Below are positions 22,639 through 30,317 of a DNA stretch of 46,456 nt, one piece after another (position 1 is the first letter of the stretch; every line of letters starts with the position of its first letter). The notes under the pieces were generated by a model. The model was not told the origin of the DNA and searched no databases. It was given only the letters and a program-made list of their open reading frames with translations. This DNA is from Candidatus Aerophobota bacterium (GTDB lineage Bacteria; Aerophobota; Aerophobia; Aerophobales; B3-G15): contig JACUUP010000001.1 of NCBI GenBank assembly GCA_014859225.1, positions 1-46,456 of the forward strand. The letters are read 5' to 3'. Position numbers and translations under genes: made by a program.

Positions 22639-23844
22639 ATGAATTTTTGGGAATCGGTAAAAGTAGCTCTTTCTGGAATTGCCGCTAATAAGCTACGGTC
22701 TCTTCTCACCGTGCTCGGTGTAATCATTGGAGTTGGCGCGGTTATAGCTATGCTCTCTTTGGGAGAAGGAGCCAGGGTGCAGATATCTGAGAGAATCGCC
22801 GGTCTTGGAACTGACCTTTTAATAATTCGCCCGGGACGATTTGGGCTTCCGGGTGCTGCGGCGGGTGCACGCGGCTCCGCCGACGTTCTCACCTTTGAAC
22901 ATGCCAGGGCTCTGGTGCAAAACACAAGCAGTATCATTCGGGTTGCACCTGAAGTTTCCAGAACAGTTACCATAAGTGCAGGGGGAACGAATCTAAGGGA
23001 AACAGTGGTGGGAACAACACCAGATTTCACTGAGGTAAGAAGGACATCTGTTGCTTACGGGAGATTTTTTGACAATGAGGAGATAGAACGGGCAAGTAGA
23101 GTAGCGGTTCTTGGTTCTGGCGTGGCGAACGAGCTTTTTACAAACGCAAGTCCCTTAGGACAAATGATACGAATAGATGGGCGCTCATTTACCGTCATTG
23201 GAGTACTTGCAGAGCGAGGACAGAGAGGGATGTTCAACACGGATGATAATATATATGTTCCCCTTACTACCGCCCAGCAACGTCTTTTCGGAACAAAGTA
23301 CCTCGGGACAATATACGTCCAGGCACGCGAAAACAACCTGGTAAGACAGGCAGAAGATGAGGCTTCTGCTCTGCTTTTAGTTGAACTTGGCAACACTGAA
23401 CTTTTTTTTATCCAGAACATGGGTGAAATTCTCGCTACCGCAGAAGAGACGGCAAAAACATTCACCTTCCTGCTGGCAGGAATCGCAGCAATCTCCCTGC
23501 TGGTGGGAGGCATAGGAATTATGAATATCATGCTGGTATCGGTCACGGAAAGAACAAGAGAGATTGGTATAAGAAAAGCGGTAGGTGCCTCAGGTAAAGA
23601 TATACTTTTCCAATTTATCATTGAAGCCGTGGTACTGAGCGCTACGGGAGGCATACTCGGAATACTATCAGGAGTTGTTATCTCAAGATTAGCCTCTTCT
23701 TTCAGTGGCTGGCCCGTGGTAGTATCAATGACCTCTATAGTATTTGCTATTAGCCTCTCCTTAGCGGTAGGGCTCTTTTTTGGAATCTGGCCCGCCAGCC
23801 GTGCCGCTAAAATGGACCCCATTGAAGCTCTGCGCTACGAATAA
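22639..23844 (+). CDS. MacB-like FtsX-domain ABC permease
   Basis: 401 residues: an N-terminal helix (about 18-42, LTVLGVIIGVGAVIAML), a large periplasmic MacB core domain (about 45-275) with GTDLLIIRPG and ERASRVAVLGSGVANELF, and three C-terminal FtsX helices with GGIGIMNIMLVSVTERTREI and the closing PASRAAKMDPIEALRYE. With the ATPase, adaptor and TolC it makes a tripartite mechanotransmission exporter for macrolides, peptides or lipids. The ATPase and permease are separate genes here, unlike fused E. coli MacB. Confidence 0.92.
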   Translation: MNFWESVKVALSGIAANKLRSLLTVLGVIIGVGAVIAMLSLGEGARVQISERIAGLGTDLLIIRPGRFGLPGAAAGARGSADVLTFEHARALVQNTSSIIRVAPEVSRTVTISAGGTNLRETVVGTTPDFTEVRRTSVAYGRFFDNEEIERASRVAVLGSGVANELFTNASPLGQMIRIDGRSFTVIGVLAERGQRGMFNTDDNIYVPLTTAQQRLFGTKYLGTIYVQARENNLVRQAEDEASALLLVELGNTELFFIQNMGEILATAEETAKTFTFLLAGIAAISLLVGGIGIMNIMLVSVTERTREIGIRKAVGASGKDILFQFIIEAVVLSATGGILGILSGVVISRLASSFSGWPVVVSMTSIVFAISLSLAVGLFFGIWPASRAAKMDPIEALRYE

Positions 23845-23847
23845 TAC

Positions 23848-23875
23848 TTGCACAATTTCAATTCTTAGTTATAAT
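23848..23875 (+). promoter_or_regulatory. Promoter of the lytic transglycosylase gene
   Basis: TTGCAC (23848-23853), 16 bases, TATAAT (23870-23875). The next ATG is at 23882, where transcription itself should start, so the mRNA may be leaderless. Confidence 0.7.
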
Positions 23876-23881
23876 AAATAT

Positions 23882-24751
23882 ATGCAGATGAAAAGAAAGG
23901 TCAAAATAGTAATAAAACGGTGGATAGAGGGTGGATTAGCTATTTTTTTAATTCTTTTGCTCTCTCAACCTACCTATATTATTTACTTTGACCATAGCCC
24001 CGAGGAATACATCAAATGGATTGAGAGACTATCCTCATTTTACAGCAATTACCCGAGCCTTGATGATTACTACTCCTCTCTGGAAAAGGATAGTTCTTTT
24101 TATAGATTGGTTTTAAACCAATTAAAGGATAAAGAAAAAAATTATTTTCTACAAATGAGACCCTTCATAAGTAAGATAGCAAAAGCCTCCCAGAAAACAG
24201 GTGTTCCTACACATTCTATCGCCTCTCATATAAAGCGAGAATCTCAATTTGACCCCTGGGCGGTCAGCAATAAAGGAGCATATGGACTTATGGGTATAAC
24301 GATATGGGCCTATCAGGATATATATCGGCTCCGTAGTAGGACAAAGTGGGTTGCCGAGGCACTTGAAGAATACGGAGATTTTAGCTGGGAGGAGGTTCAA
24401 TTTGACCCCGAGCTAAATATAGTAGTGGGAACTGCTTACTATAAGTTTCTCCTTAATCAATTCAAGGATACCACGTTAGCCTCCCTTGCCTACAACTGGG
24501 GTATGGGTAATGTTTATTTAATGCAGGAAAGATACGGGGATAAAGAAGGTATTTTTGCTCGCCTGGAGGACCTTGCCTCCACTCGTTCCGAGTGGGTGGA
24601 GCCTTTTGAATACCCGGAACACATATCTAACTTTAAGGCTGTTTTCCAAAAAGTAGAGGAGAGAATTAAGTTTGCTTATGCCACTTATAAAGAAATTCAT
24701 CTGGATAGTTTTGCCTCTTTAGAATCACCTGAGAAAAATCCATCCTCTTAA
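23882..24751 (+). CDS. Exported or membrane-anchored lytic transglycosylase (SLT domain)
   Basis: About 289 residues: an N-terminal hydrophobic segment (GGLAIFLILLLSQPTYIIY) that is a signal or anchor, then a helical linker and an SLT domain. The catalytic Glu is residue 120 in IKRESQFDPWAVS, followed by GAYGLMGI (usual form GLMQI) and SLAYNWGMGNV. It cleaves peptidoglycan glycan strands in the periplasm. ATG 23882 and ATG 23888 are the candidate starts; neither has a ribosome site, and the promoter places the RNA start close to 23882. An upstream in-frame extension overlaps the permease gene and is rejected. Confidence 0.86.
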   Translation: MQMKRKVKIVIKRWIEGGLAIFLILLLSQPTYIIYFDHSPEEYIKWIERLSSFYSNYPSLDDYYSSLEKDSSFYRLVLNQLKDKEKNYFLQMRPFISKIAKASQKTGVPTHSIASHIKRESQFDPWAVSNKGAYGLMGITIWAYQDIYRLRSRTKWVAEALEEYGDFSWEEVQFDPELNIVVGTAYYKFLLNQFKDTTLASLAYNWGMGNVYLMQERYGDKEGIFARLEDLASTRSEWVEPFEYPEHISNFKAVFQKVEERIKFAYATYKEIHLDSFASLESPEKNPSS

Positions 24752-24799
24752 ATAAATTTCATTCCTACTTACGGTACATCTTTCCGGGAAATGAAAGTT

Positions 24800-26215
24800 T
24801 TATGTTTTCTTGAGATTTGCTAAAACTTCAAGCTTTTTTTTATCCTGCTCATCTTGTTTATCTTCATCTTGAACCATGGGATTGAGAATTCTTTTCTTCA
24901 TTTTGGACAAGGTCTTCTTATAATAAAGGTTAAAGGCCAAAAGGAGCAAAGCGTACTTCCATCTTCCACCTGAGAATATCCCTGTTAGTCTTTTAAAAAT
25001 AGAGAAAAAGCTAAGGATATTTACATAAGCCCATGCCAACCCTTTATCCAGCTCTTTTGGACTCATTTTTTTTGGTTTAAATACTACATGACCGCAATCA
25101 TAGTTAGACCAATCCCTATCAAATATTCTATTCTCATTTTCCAGCTGCCTATGAAGCCTGGTTCCAGGTAAAGGTGTAAGAATGGAATACTGAGCACTAT
25201 CCAACCTGGTTTTATTTATAAAATCTACAGTCTCCTTAAATATACTTGCATCATGATTATCCATCCCAAATATAAAAGCCGCGTGAAGAAATATCCCAAA
25301 CCGATGGAATCTCTTTATAGCCTCCTCGTAAAACTCAACTTTGTTTTGAGTTTTGCCGACCTCTACAAGCGCATCCTTTGATACCGTCTCGAAACCTACA
25401 AAAAGTGCCTTACAGCCGCTTTTTTGTGCTAATTCTAAAAGCTCTTCATCGTAAGCTGCATTAATAGATGATTGACTCATCCACATTATTTTTAAGGGGA
25501 TAAGAGCTTTGAAAAGTTCTTTAGCATAAGCTTTATTCCCCATAATATTGTCATCAAGAAATGCAAAAAGCCGCCCCTTTAATCCTTTACCTATATGTTC
25601 CTTAATAAAATTTACAACTTGATTTACCGGGCGAAATCTTATTTTTCTACCAAAAAACTCGGTAACTGAGCAAAAAGAACAGTTGTAGGGACATCCTCTG
25701 GTAAGATGAAGAGCTTTGTCCGCAATGTATCTTTTCCCCTTTAAAATATCCCATCTGGGGAACGGTATTTTAGAAAGGTCGGGCAACTTTTCAGCTTTAT
25801 AGATTTTTTGTAAAGCTTCTTTTCCACCCTTTATAAAATCATCCATTAGCTTTTCCCATGCACCCTCAGCTTCTCCAATTACAACCGAATCGGCATGTTG
25901 AAGACCTTCCTCCGGTAAAACAGATACATGGGAGCCTCCCAGCACCACAGGAATTTTCCTATCCCTAAATTGGCGCGCAATTTCATAAGCCCGGGGAGCA
26001 GCAGATGTCATAGTGGTTATGCCTACCAGGTCAATTTTTTTATTAAAATCTATAGGTTCAACATTTTCATCCGTAAGAGTTACCTCAACCCCCGCCGGAG
26101 TAACTGCAGCCACATTGAGCAATCCAAGTGGGGGAATTTTAAAAATCTTTTTCCTCTCCGCTCTCTTTGTTTGAATATTTGCCATCCATGTCGGTGCTAT
26201 TAACTCTACTCGCAT
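24800..26215 (-). CDS. B12-binding domain radical SAM protein
   Basis: 471 residues: an N-terminal cobalamin-binding-like Rossmann domain (about 1-140, with IDLVGITTMTSAAPRAYEI and VVLGGSHVSVLPEE), then a radical SAM domain with the cluster motif CPYNCSFC (RGCPYNCSFCSVTEFFGR), and a C-terminal extension with a short hydrophobic stretch (YALLLLAFNLYY) and a Lys/Asp/Glu-rich end. The usual DxHxxG B12-binding motif is not evident, so cobalamin binding is uncertain. Such enzymes often methylate lipids or antibiotics or carry out C-C chemistry; the substrate is unknown. AGGAGG precedes the ATG and a consensus promoter lies at 26305-26332. Confidence 0.9.
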   Translation of the reverse strand: MRVELIAPTWMANIQTKRAERKKIFKIPPLGLLNVAAVTPAGVEVTLTDENVEPIDFNKKIDLVGITTMTSAAPRAYEIARQFRDRKIPVVLGGSHVSVLPEEGLQHADSVVIGEAEGAWEKLMDDFIKGGKEALQKIYKAEKLPDLSKIPFPRWDILKGKRYIADKALHLTRGCPYNCSFCSVTEFFGRKIRFRPVNQVVNFIKEHIGKGLKGRLFAFLDDNIMGNKAYAKELFKALIPLKIMWMSQSSINAAYDEELLELAQKSGCKALFVGFETVSKDALVEVGKTQNKVEFYEEAIKRFHRFGIFLHAAFIFGMDNHDASIFKETVDFINKTRLDSAQYSILTPLPGTRLHRQLENENRIFDRDWSNYDCGHVVFKPKKMSPKELDKGLAWAYVNILSFFSIFKRLTGIFSGGRWKYALLLLAFNLYYKKTLSKMKKRILNPMVQDEDKQDEQDKKKLEVLANLKKT

Positions 26216-26304
26216 TTTCCCTCCTATATAGATATTGACGATAAGTCACTTTGCTCAGGTTTACTCTTTTTAAGAGCTGTAAAATCACCAAGTTGGCTGT
26301 TGCA

Positions 26305-26332
26305 ATTATAGCGTAAAGTAGCCCTCTGTCAA
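26305..26332 (-). promoter_or_regulatory. Promoter of the radical SAM gene
   Basis: Minus strand TTGACA (26327-26332), 16 bases, TATAAT (26305-26310). The leader of about 85 bases contains a small hairpin CTCTT/AAGAG. Confidence 0.83.
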
Positions 26333-26397
26333 TTTGACACGTTTGACGCGCTTGACATTTCCAATTAAAAAAGTGATAAAAGGCAAAAAAAAATAAA

Positions 26398-27252
26398 CTA
26401 TGTTAGAGATTTTAACCAATTCTTAGCCATATACGAACTCCTGACGAAGGGTGATGAGGCAACATAAAGAAAACGTAAGCTGTAGGCAACCTTCTCATAC
26501 CATTCAAAAGTTGCCGGCGGGATAAACTCTTTTACCTCAAGGTGCTCTGGCGAGGGTCTCAAGTACTGTCCTATTGTTAGAATATCACAATCCACATTTC
26601 GTAAATCTTGCATCACCTGCACCACCTCATCTTTTTTTTCTCCCAGGCCCACCATTAATCCTGATTTGGTGTAAATTTTTGGATAGATTCTCTTACACTC
26701 TTTTAAAAGCTGTAGGGAACGCTGATAATCAGCCTCTGGCCTTACCTCAGTGTATAATGCTGGAACAGTTTCCAGATTGTGGTTTAAAACAAGTGGCTTC
26801 GCTTGCAAGACCTCTTGCAGAGAAGACAGGGAACCACAAAAATCCGGTATTAAGACTTCCACAAAAGTCTTCTCTCCACATAGTTTTTTTATAGCAGTAA
26901 TAGTTCCGGCAAACTGCCTTGCTCCTCCATCCGGTAAATCATCCCTGGTTACCGAGGTTATAACTACATATCTTAAATCAAGTTTAGCTACAACCTGTGC
27001 TATTCTCTCTGGTTCCTCCATATCGGGGAAAAGAGGTTTTCCCTTTTTTACTGCACAAAAATAGCAATTCCTGGTACACACATCTCCTAAAATCATAAAA
27101 GCAGCGGTTCTTTGAGAAAAACACTCTCCAATATTGGGACATCTTGCCTCCTGGCATACCGTATGAACTGAAAAAGAATGTAAAAGATGCTCCATCTCTT
27201 CTATAACCTCAAAAGAGGACACTCTCTTGGTGAGCCAGGAAGGTAACTTCAT
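26398..27252 (-). CDS. lipA: Lipoyl synthase
   Basis: 284 residues, full length. The LipA-specific auxiliary cluster motif CQEARCPNIGEC (CX4CX5C) and the radical SAM motif CTRNCYFC (CX3CX2C) are both present, with the C-terminal FVRSSY Ser that ligates the auxiliary cluster. It inserts two sulfurs into protein-bound octanoate to make lipoyl groups for dehydrogenases or the glycine cleavage system. GAGG lies before the ATG, and a consensus promoter is at 27270-27298. Confidence 0.95.
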   Translation of the reverse strand: MKLPSWLTKRVSSFEVIEEMEHLLHSFSVHTVCQEARCPNIGECFSQRTAAFMILGDVCTRNCYFCAVKKGKPLFPDMEEPERIAQVVAKLDLRYVVITSVTRDDLPDGGARQFAGTITAIKKLCGEKTFVEVLIPDFCGSLSSLQEVLQAKPLVLNHNLETVPALYTEVRPEADYQRSLQLLKECKRIYPKIYTKSGLMVGLGEKKDEVVQVMQDLRNVDCDILTIGQYLRPSPEHLEVKEFIPPATFEWYEKVAYSLRFLYVASSPFVRSSYMAKNWLKSLT

Positions 27253-27269
27253 TGTATTTTCCTCGGTTG

Positions 27270-27298
27270 ATTATAAACAAAAATACCTTTTATGTCAA
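27270..27298 (-). promoter_or_regulatory. lipA promoter
   Basis: Minus strand TTGACA (27293-27298), 17 bases, TATAAT (27270-27275): a full consensus match with ideal spacing. The mRNA leader would be only about 10 bases. Confidence 0.88.
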
Positions 27299-27322
27299 AA
27301 AAATCAATCAAGCTTATTTCAA

Positions 27323-27350
27323 TTGACAATTCTGATAGATTTAGCATAAT
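27323..27350 (+). promoter_or_regulatory. Promoter for the 27421 gene
   Basis: TTGACA (27323-27328), 16 bases, CATAAT (27345-27350). The leader contains the stem CCTCAA/TTGAGG between about 27366 and 27391. Divergent from the lipA promoter. Confidence 0.72.
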
Positions 27351-27420
27351 AAAGAAAATATTACCCCTCAATAAATTGATAAATGTTGAGGTGCGTGTAT
27401 AAAGGGGCGAAGGTATCAAA

Positions 27421-27825
27421 ATGTTTTACATTGAGGAGCTTTTCAGTGTAAGTTTTGAGGAAGAGGAGAAAATAAAGAACAACCCTGTGCCCTACGGTAA
27501 ACCCTGCAAAACATCGGTTGAAAAAACAAGATACGTGGGTATAGCTCGGATACGCGGAACAGAAGCTCAAGATTACAGATTGGAGCAAGTCACCATAATA
27601 ATTCTTCCAGGTAAAGATGAGGTTACGGAGGAAAAAAAGAACAGGATAACCGTGTACACTCAAGCCTTAGCAAGGAAAAGATACGCTAAAATAGTAAGGG
27701 AAGACTTTATTATTAATATTGACCCTGATATCTCTTCTCTCCTGCACGATGTTGCTTTGTGGATGCCTTTTAAATTTATGTTCCAGCGAGTGGAAGAGGC
27801 AATTGAAGATATGTTATCTTTATGA
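27421..27825 (+). CDS. Protein of unknown function, 134 residues
   Basis: I do not recognise a family. The protein is soluble and charged, with no signal peptide or membrane helix. It reads as alternating strands (TRYVGIARIRG, EQVTIIILPG) with a long helix at the C-terminus (RVEEAIEDMLSL). A GAAGG site is 7 bases upstream and a good promoter precedes it, so it is likely a real gene. It is followed after 44 bases by the exported ClpP-like gene, with which it may be co-transcribed. Confidence 0.65.
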   Translation: MFYIEELFSVSFEEEEKIKNNPVPYGKPCKTSVEKTRYVGIARIRGTEAQDYRLEQVTIIILPGKDEVTEEKKNRITVYTQALARKRYAKIVREDFIINIDPDISSLLHDVALWMPFKFMFQRVEEAIEDMLSL

Positions 27826-27869
27826 GATTAAGTTGAATTAAAGACTTCAAACAGGGGGAAAGTGAAAAA

Positions 27870-28586
27870 ATGATAAAAAAAATAGTAATTGGCCTGGTTA
27901 TATTTTTACCCTTAATGTGCGCTTCGTTTTCCTTTGCACAAATACCTGAGATTGTCCCTGATGATTGGGTCAGTATTTCGGGAAACATTGACCGGGCAAA
28001 GGCAGAAGAGGTTATACTTGCGCTCATAAATCTGGACTCCAAACCAGAAACAGCTCCCATTGGAATAAGAATCTCTTCTCCCGGTGGGTCTTTAATGCCG
28101 GTTATGGCAATATGCGATGTGATAAGAAATTTACGCCGCCCTGTAATAACTCTCGCTTTAGGTGAGGCATTCTCAGGGGCTGCAATAATCTTAACTGCAG
28201 GTGATAAAAGATTTATAGGTGAGCACACTATGGTAATGCTGCATCAACCTGCCATTATTTTTGACAGATGGAGCTCCAGCTTTGAAGACCTCAGAGAGTT
28301 TGCCTCAGTTTTAACCAAAATAGAAGACCAGATGTATAACCTGTTAGCCAAAAATACAGGAAAATCTATTGAAGAGATAAAACAGATGTTGAAAAAAGAG
28401 GTATGGTTTACGGCTACAGAAGCAATAGATTTTGGACTGGCTGATGAAATTTTAAGTCAAGAAGTTTTAAGGATAAAAATAAAAGAGGAGCCTGCCACCC
28501 CACCACCAATAGAAGAAGAGGGGGAAGATGAATGTGAAAGCCCCCCACCCACTCAATCTTACCAGAATGTTGAGATAAGTAGCTAA
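27870..28586 (+). CDS. Exported ClpP-like serine protease
   Basis: 238 residues: a signal peptide (cleavage near SFA-QI), then a Clp-protease fold domain. Landmarks: RISSPGGSLMPVMAI, LGEAFSGAAIILTAGDKRF with the presumed nucleophile Ser102, and VMLHQPA with the presumed His125. The position of the third catalytic residue (Asp in ClpP, before F-M-S-A-E-E-A) holds Glu in KEVWFTATEAIDFGL, so activity is uncertain. The tail is acidic and Pro-rich (PATPPPIEEEGEDE). ClpP is normally cytosolic; export suggests an envelope role, as in SppA/NfeD-type relatives. GGGGGAAAG precedes the ATG. Confidence 0.82.
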   Translation: MIKKIVIGLVIFLPLMCASFSFAQIPEIVPDDWVSISGNIDRAKAEEVILALINLDSKPETAPIGIRISSPGGSLMPVMAICDVIRNLRRPVITLALGEAFSGAAIILTAGDKRFIGEHTMVMLHQPAIIFDRWSSSFEDLREFASVLTKIEDQMYNLLAKNTGKSIEEIKQMLKKEVWFTATEAIDFGLADEILSQEVLRIKIKEEPATPPPIEEEGEDECESPPPTQSYQNVEISS

Positions 28587-28639
28587 CCTAAACTTGTTTG
28601 CCGTCTCAAAAAATTTTTCAGAGGTCTGGAGCACCTTAT

Positions 28640-28668
28640 TTGACATAAAGCTATGATACAGGTATCTT
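28640..28668 (+). promoter_or_regulatory. Promoter of the lysE-GT4-leuCD operon
   Basis: TTGACA (28640-28645), 17 bases, TATCTT (28663-28668). It lies about 30 bases before the TTG start of the LysE-family gene. Confidence 0.68.
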
Positions 28669-28698
28669 TTATAAAGATTTTGTTTTAAGGAGCGCAAG

Positions 28699-29313
28699 TT
28701 GCCCCTTTTTTTGCTTACAGTTGCCCTTATCTCCCTATCAGGAGTAATGATGCCAGGACCTGTCCTTGCTGCCACCATAGCGAAGAGCGGAGGGTCAAAA
28801 TTCGCCGGCTCTTATATTGCCCTTGGCCACGGACTGGTGGAATTTCCTCTTATGTTTGCCATTTATTTTGGACTTTATAATTTTTTTCAAAACAATTTAA
28901 TTAAAATCACGCTTGGACTGGTGGGGGGAGTTGTGTTAATCTATATGGGAAAAGGCATATTTAATTTGAAGAAGGAAGCAGAAATTACTATTAAAGATAA
29001 TAATACCTCCACCTCTACGCTAACTGGAGCCATTACCAGTATGCTAAATCCTTACTTTATTCTCTGGTGGGTAACGGTGGGGACTGCTTTAATTATGAGA
29101 AGCGCACTTTTCGGTCTTTTAGGGCTTATTCTTTTTGGAGTTGTTCACTGGTTATGTGACTTCATATGGTATTCATCAGTCTCCTACGGAGTTTATCGCT
29201 CGGGTGAAATCTGGGGTAAAAAAGTTCAAATTGTCCTGCTCGGGATATCCAGTCTGCTGTTAATTGGCTTTGGGACATGGTTTATTATCTCATCATTTAA
29301 ATGGATAACCTAA
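28699..29313 (+). CDS. LysE/RhtB-family amino-acid or small-molecule exporter
   Basis: 204 residues with six hydrophobic segments and the family start SGVMMPGPVLAATIAKSGG, then GHGLVEFPLMFAIYFGLY and a central SMLNPYFILWWVTVG. LysE-type proteins export amino acids such as lysine, threonine or homoserine. TTG is taken as the start because AAGGAG is 6 bases upstream and no ATG is available. It is one base from the following gene. Substrate unknown. Confidence 0.88.
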   Translation: MPLFLLTVALISLSGVMMPGPVLAATIAKSGGSKFAGSYIALGHGLVEFPLMFAIYFGLYNFFQNNLIKITLGLVGGVVLIYMGKGIFNLKKEAEITIKDNNTSTSTLTGAITSMLNPYFILWWVTVGTALIMRSALFGLLGLILFGVVHWLCDFIWYSSVSYGVYRSGEIWGKKVQIVLLGISSLLLIGFGTWFIISSFKWIT

Positions 29314-29314
29314 T

Positions 29315-30298
29315 ATGCGTATATCTTTCTTAATCTTCTTTGCCTCTTTTTTGGTCACCATTTTAATAATGCCGAATGCTATTTCTTTATTAAGAAAAGC
29401 AGGCATAGTGGGTAAAGACGTCAATAAACCCGGTCAACCAGAGGTGGCTGAAATGGGTGGATTAATTATGGTTGCCGGATTCGCCGCAGGGGTTATCCTG
29501 GCAATTGCTTTAGAGACTTTTTTTTCTCGCTCCATAGATCTGGACTTTGTGCACACCTTTGCCATATTATCTACTGTGCTTATGATTGCACTCATAGGAA
29601 TAATAGATGATTTAATCCTGGTACCCAAATCTATAAAAGCTATTACACCACTTTTTGCTTCCTTTCCTCTTTTAGCGATTAAAGCAGGATACACAACTAT
29701 GAGCATCCCTTTTGTAGGAACGGTTAATTTTGGAATTTTATATCCCATACTGCTTCTTCCACTGGGAATCACCGGCGCAGCTAATGCGGTTAATATGCTG
29801 GCTGGATTTAATGGTCTGGAGGCAGGAATGGGAATGGTTGCTATTGCCTCTTTGAGTATCATTGCCTATATAACTGGCGCAGCAACATCGTTTATAATTC
29901 TTATATCTGCACTGGGAGCACTCATTGCTACATTCTGCTTCAACTGGTATCCAGCTAAAGTGCTCATTGGAGATGTTGGAACTTTAAGTATAGGAGCTAT
30001 TATTGCCTCAGCCATTATCATAGGTAGCTTTGAGCTTGCAGGAGCAATAATAATCATCCCTTATTTTGCTGATTTTATGATAAAAATTTTTCATGGTTTT
30101 CCCAGTAAAGGATGGGGAGGAAACTACTATAAAGGAAAGCTCTACTGCCCCTCCCATGGTCCGGTAAGCCTGTGTCAGCTCATTATGAAAATATCAAAAG
30201 GGATAAGTGAAAAACATTTATCCTTAAGCTTAATCCTGATAGAGCTTGTGCTTGGGGTTGTAGCTATACTTTATTATCTTAGCGTATGGAAATTTTAA
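29315..30298 (+). CDS. Polyprenyl-phosphate sugar-phosphate transferase (ALG7/AglH-like, MraY/WecA superfamily)
   Basis: 327 residues with about ten membrane helices. Motifs: PEVAEMGGLIM (N-terminal substrate loop), IGIIDDLI (Mg-binding Asp pair), NAVNMLAGFNGLEAGMG and KVLIGDVGTLSIGA. The NMLAGFNGLEAG form is the archaeal/eukaryotic (AglH, ALG7/DPAGT1) version rather than the MraY NLTDGLDGL type. It is expected to transfer a HexNAc-1-phosphate from UDP-sugar to polyprenyl phosphate and start a glycan. It sits one base after the lysE-family gene and 19 bases before leuC. manC nearby fits a glycan context. Confidence 0.87.
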   Translation: MRISFLIFFASFLVTILIMPNAISLLRKAGIVGKDVNKPGQPEVAEMGGLIMVAGFAAGVILAIALETFFSRSIDLDFVHTFAILSTVLMIALIGIIDDLILVPKSIKAITPLFASFPLLAIKAGYTTMSIPFVGTVNFGILYPILLLPLGITGAANAVNMLAGFNGLEAGMGMVAIASLSIIAYITGAATSFIILISALGALIATFCFNWYPAKVLIGDVGTLSIGAIIASAIIIGSFELAGAIIIIPYFADFMIKIFHGFPSKGWGGNYYKGKLYCPSHGPVSLCQLIMKISKGISEKHLSLSLILIELVLGVVAILYYLSVWKF

Positions 30299-30317
30299 CC
30301 TTAAAAAGGGGAAACTT

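Noticed and set aside
23780-23881. N-terminal extension of the transglycosylase
   Set aside because: It overlaps the end of the MacB-like permease and precedes the promoter.
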